A stretch of 64,000 nt of DNA from the NCBI GenBank assembly GCA_030834905.1, contig JAUQWZ010000002.1, positions 62,001 to 126,000 on the forward strand. The letters are read 5' to 3'. Below, in pieces: positions 63,183 to 64,000 of this stretch. Every line of letters begins with the position of its first letter. The first letter of the stretch is position 1. The position numbers and the translations under genes are program-made. The stretch is from Aggregatilineales bacterium. GTDB lineage: Bacteria > Chloroflexota > Anaerolineae > Aggregatilineales > Phototrophicaceae. The notes beneath the pieces are model-generated. The model was given only the letters and a program-made list of their open reading frames with translations, made no database searches and was not told the DNA's origin.

Positions 63183-64000
63183 GTGTCCGATGCGGTCATC
63201 AATACACCACCCGCTGAACGTGGGCATTTAAGCACTCAGCATATCGCCTGGGGAGTGCTCCTGCTGGCGTTCGCCCTGTTTTGTGTTGTGTTTCTGGTCG
63301 GTGGTCTGAGCTTGCACTACTTCCTGTTCAAGTCCACCATTCCCATGCAGACGACGCTGACGGTTGGGCGGGGCGCGACCCTGGTCACCGAATCCAATCT
63401 CGACATTACCCCCGTTCGGGTTTCGCTCGATCTCGATAACCGCACCACCGTAAATACCGAAGCCGGCGGTCAGGCGATGCTGACGTTTTATGACGAGCAG
63501 GAAGCAGAACCGCGCATCCTCGCTTCGGTCACGCTGACCAGCGACTCGTCGGTGTTCCTGACCGAAGTGGCGCAGCCGCGCTTTAACTGGAGCACCGCCG
63601 ACTACGTGATCCATCTTGGGCAGATTTCAGGGCGGCTTGAACTGCTGATTCCCGACAACGACATCCCCCAGATTCAACTGCGAATGACGACGGCGCAGGG
63701 GGCAACAGTGCAAATCCACGAAAGTGGTCGCTACAGCATTACGGCGAACCCGGCGCAGGTGAGGGTTGAGACGATTTCCGGTTTGGCGGAGCTAACGGTT
63801 GGGGGCTATGCGCCGCTGCTGGCTGATGGCGAGCGGGTGATGTACAACCTGAACACGCAGGAGCTTACCCGGCTGGCACCCTATACCAATCTGATCGCCA
63901 ACAGCACATTTGACGAGACAAATATATTCGCATCCAGCCCGCCGCCGTCTGCCTGGGGGTGCTTCAACACCGCCAACGACAGCATTCTCGGCTCGTTTGG
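63183..64000 (+). CDS. Membrane-anchored FecR-like extracytoplasmic protein (partial)
   Basis: The frame is open from a GTG at 63183 to the right edge (272 codons) with no stop. GAGGAAAG precedes the GTG. A soluble start with HLSTQHIAWG is followed by one TM helix (VLLLAFALFCVVFLVGG), then an extracytoplasmic beta-rich region. The stretch VRVETISGLAEL, then PLLADGERVMYNL resembles FecR-type domains. The later part (NSTFDETNIFASSP, then WGCFNTANDS) may begin a carbohydrate-binding-like domain. Type II membrane topology. Function unknown. Confidence 0.75.
   Translation, partial: MSDAVINTPPAERGHLSTQHIAWGVLLLAFALFCVVFLVGGLSLHYFLFKSTIPMQTTLTVGRGATLVTESNLDITPVRVSLDLDNRTTVNTEAGGQAMLTFYDEQEAEPRILASVTLTSDSSVFLTEVAQPRFNWSTADYVIHLGQISGRLELLIPDNDIPQIQLRMTTAQGATVQIHESGRYSITANPAQVRVETISGLAELTVGGYAPLLADGERVMYNLNTQELTRLAPYTNLIANSTFDETNIFASSPPPSAWGCFNTANDSILGSF

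Noticed and set aside
1..64000. Mobile elements, CRISPR arrays, prophage, toxin-antitoxin or restriction systems
   Set aside because: I looked for transposase/integrase motifs, regularly spaced direct repeats and defence-gene signatures on both strands and saw none. The only repeats are the short intergenic palindromes and the Thr/Pro coding repeat.

Overview
This is a chromosomal segment of a GC-rich bacterium, most probably a member of the Chloroflexota (Anaerolineae-like). The assignment is an inference. It rests on a fused NuoCD, a SufCBDSU operon with a Rieske protein, Thr/Pro-rich single-pass surface proteins, a C-terminal LysM stalk protein, extended -10 and textbook sigma-70 promoters, and many short GTAGGGGC-type intergenic palindromes. 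I see no transposase, integrase, phage structural gene, CRISPR array or rRNA. It reads as core and semi-core chromosome with a catabolic island (rhamnose).

Layout. 1-4.3 kb: end of a Cys/Met-metabolism PLP enzyme, threonine synthase and homoserine kinase (divergent), and an aldehyde dehydrogenase behind a near-consensus promoter. 4.3-8.3 kb: iscX-nuoB-nuoCD-nuoI, a partial complex I operon headed by an Fe-S assembly adaptor, closed by a strong terminator. 8.3-13.4 kb: small genes (cupin, PRC-barrel-like), an Mrp-type ATPase without the usual CxxC, a STAS protein with Glu at the phospho-Ser position, a membrane-anchored class A-type serine hydrolase, a Nudix hydrolase. 13.5-20.2 kb: a cell-surface cluster with a giant histidine-kinase-like protein whose phospho-acceptor His is Gln, a Thr/Pro-stalk LysM protein, and an LCP ligase.

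20.3-28.5 kb: an L-rhamnose regulon. rhaI, a methyltransferase and an aldo/keto reductase run leftward. A DeoR-family regulator, a bifunctional aldolase/dehydrogenase, a kinase and a second class II aldolase run rightward. Two nearly identical tandem-repeat sites flank the regulator gene and are the likely operators. 28.5-32.5 kb: a dipeptide-type ABC importer. 32.7-36.4 kb: tRNA-Pro, a large SH3/TIM-barrel/golvesin-like/M23 protein without visible signal peptide, a PPC-domain protein.

36.5-44.5 kb: Fe-S assembly. A DUF59 protein is divergent from sufC-sufB-sufD-sufS-sufU-Rieske, with a phosphodiesterase, a methyltransferase and tRNA-His behind. The suf promoter is consensus and has an AT-rich inverted repeat directly upstream; further hairpins lie inside the operon. 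44.8-50.1 kb: acyl-CoA dehydrogenase, small membrane proteins, a cold-shock protein with a long structured leader, an SRPBCC protein with an acidic tail, and a three-gene small-membrane-protein module. 50.1-64 kb: NAD(P)HX repair enzyme, polyprenyl synthase, a histidine kinase coupled to a Cys-rich protein, a DinG-type helicase/exonuclease, a tandem-duplicated PstS-like binding protein, a truncated globin with a 3-TM partner, yebC-ruvC-ruvA-thyX, and the start of a membrane-anchored FecR-like protein that runs off the right edge.

Gene starts were adjusted where a ribosome binding site or family N-terminus favoured an internal start. Functions are by recognition of motifs; no database search was possible.
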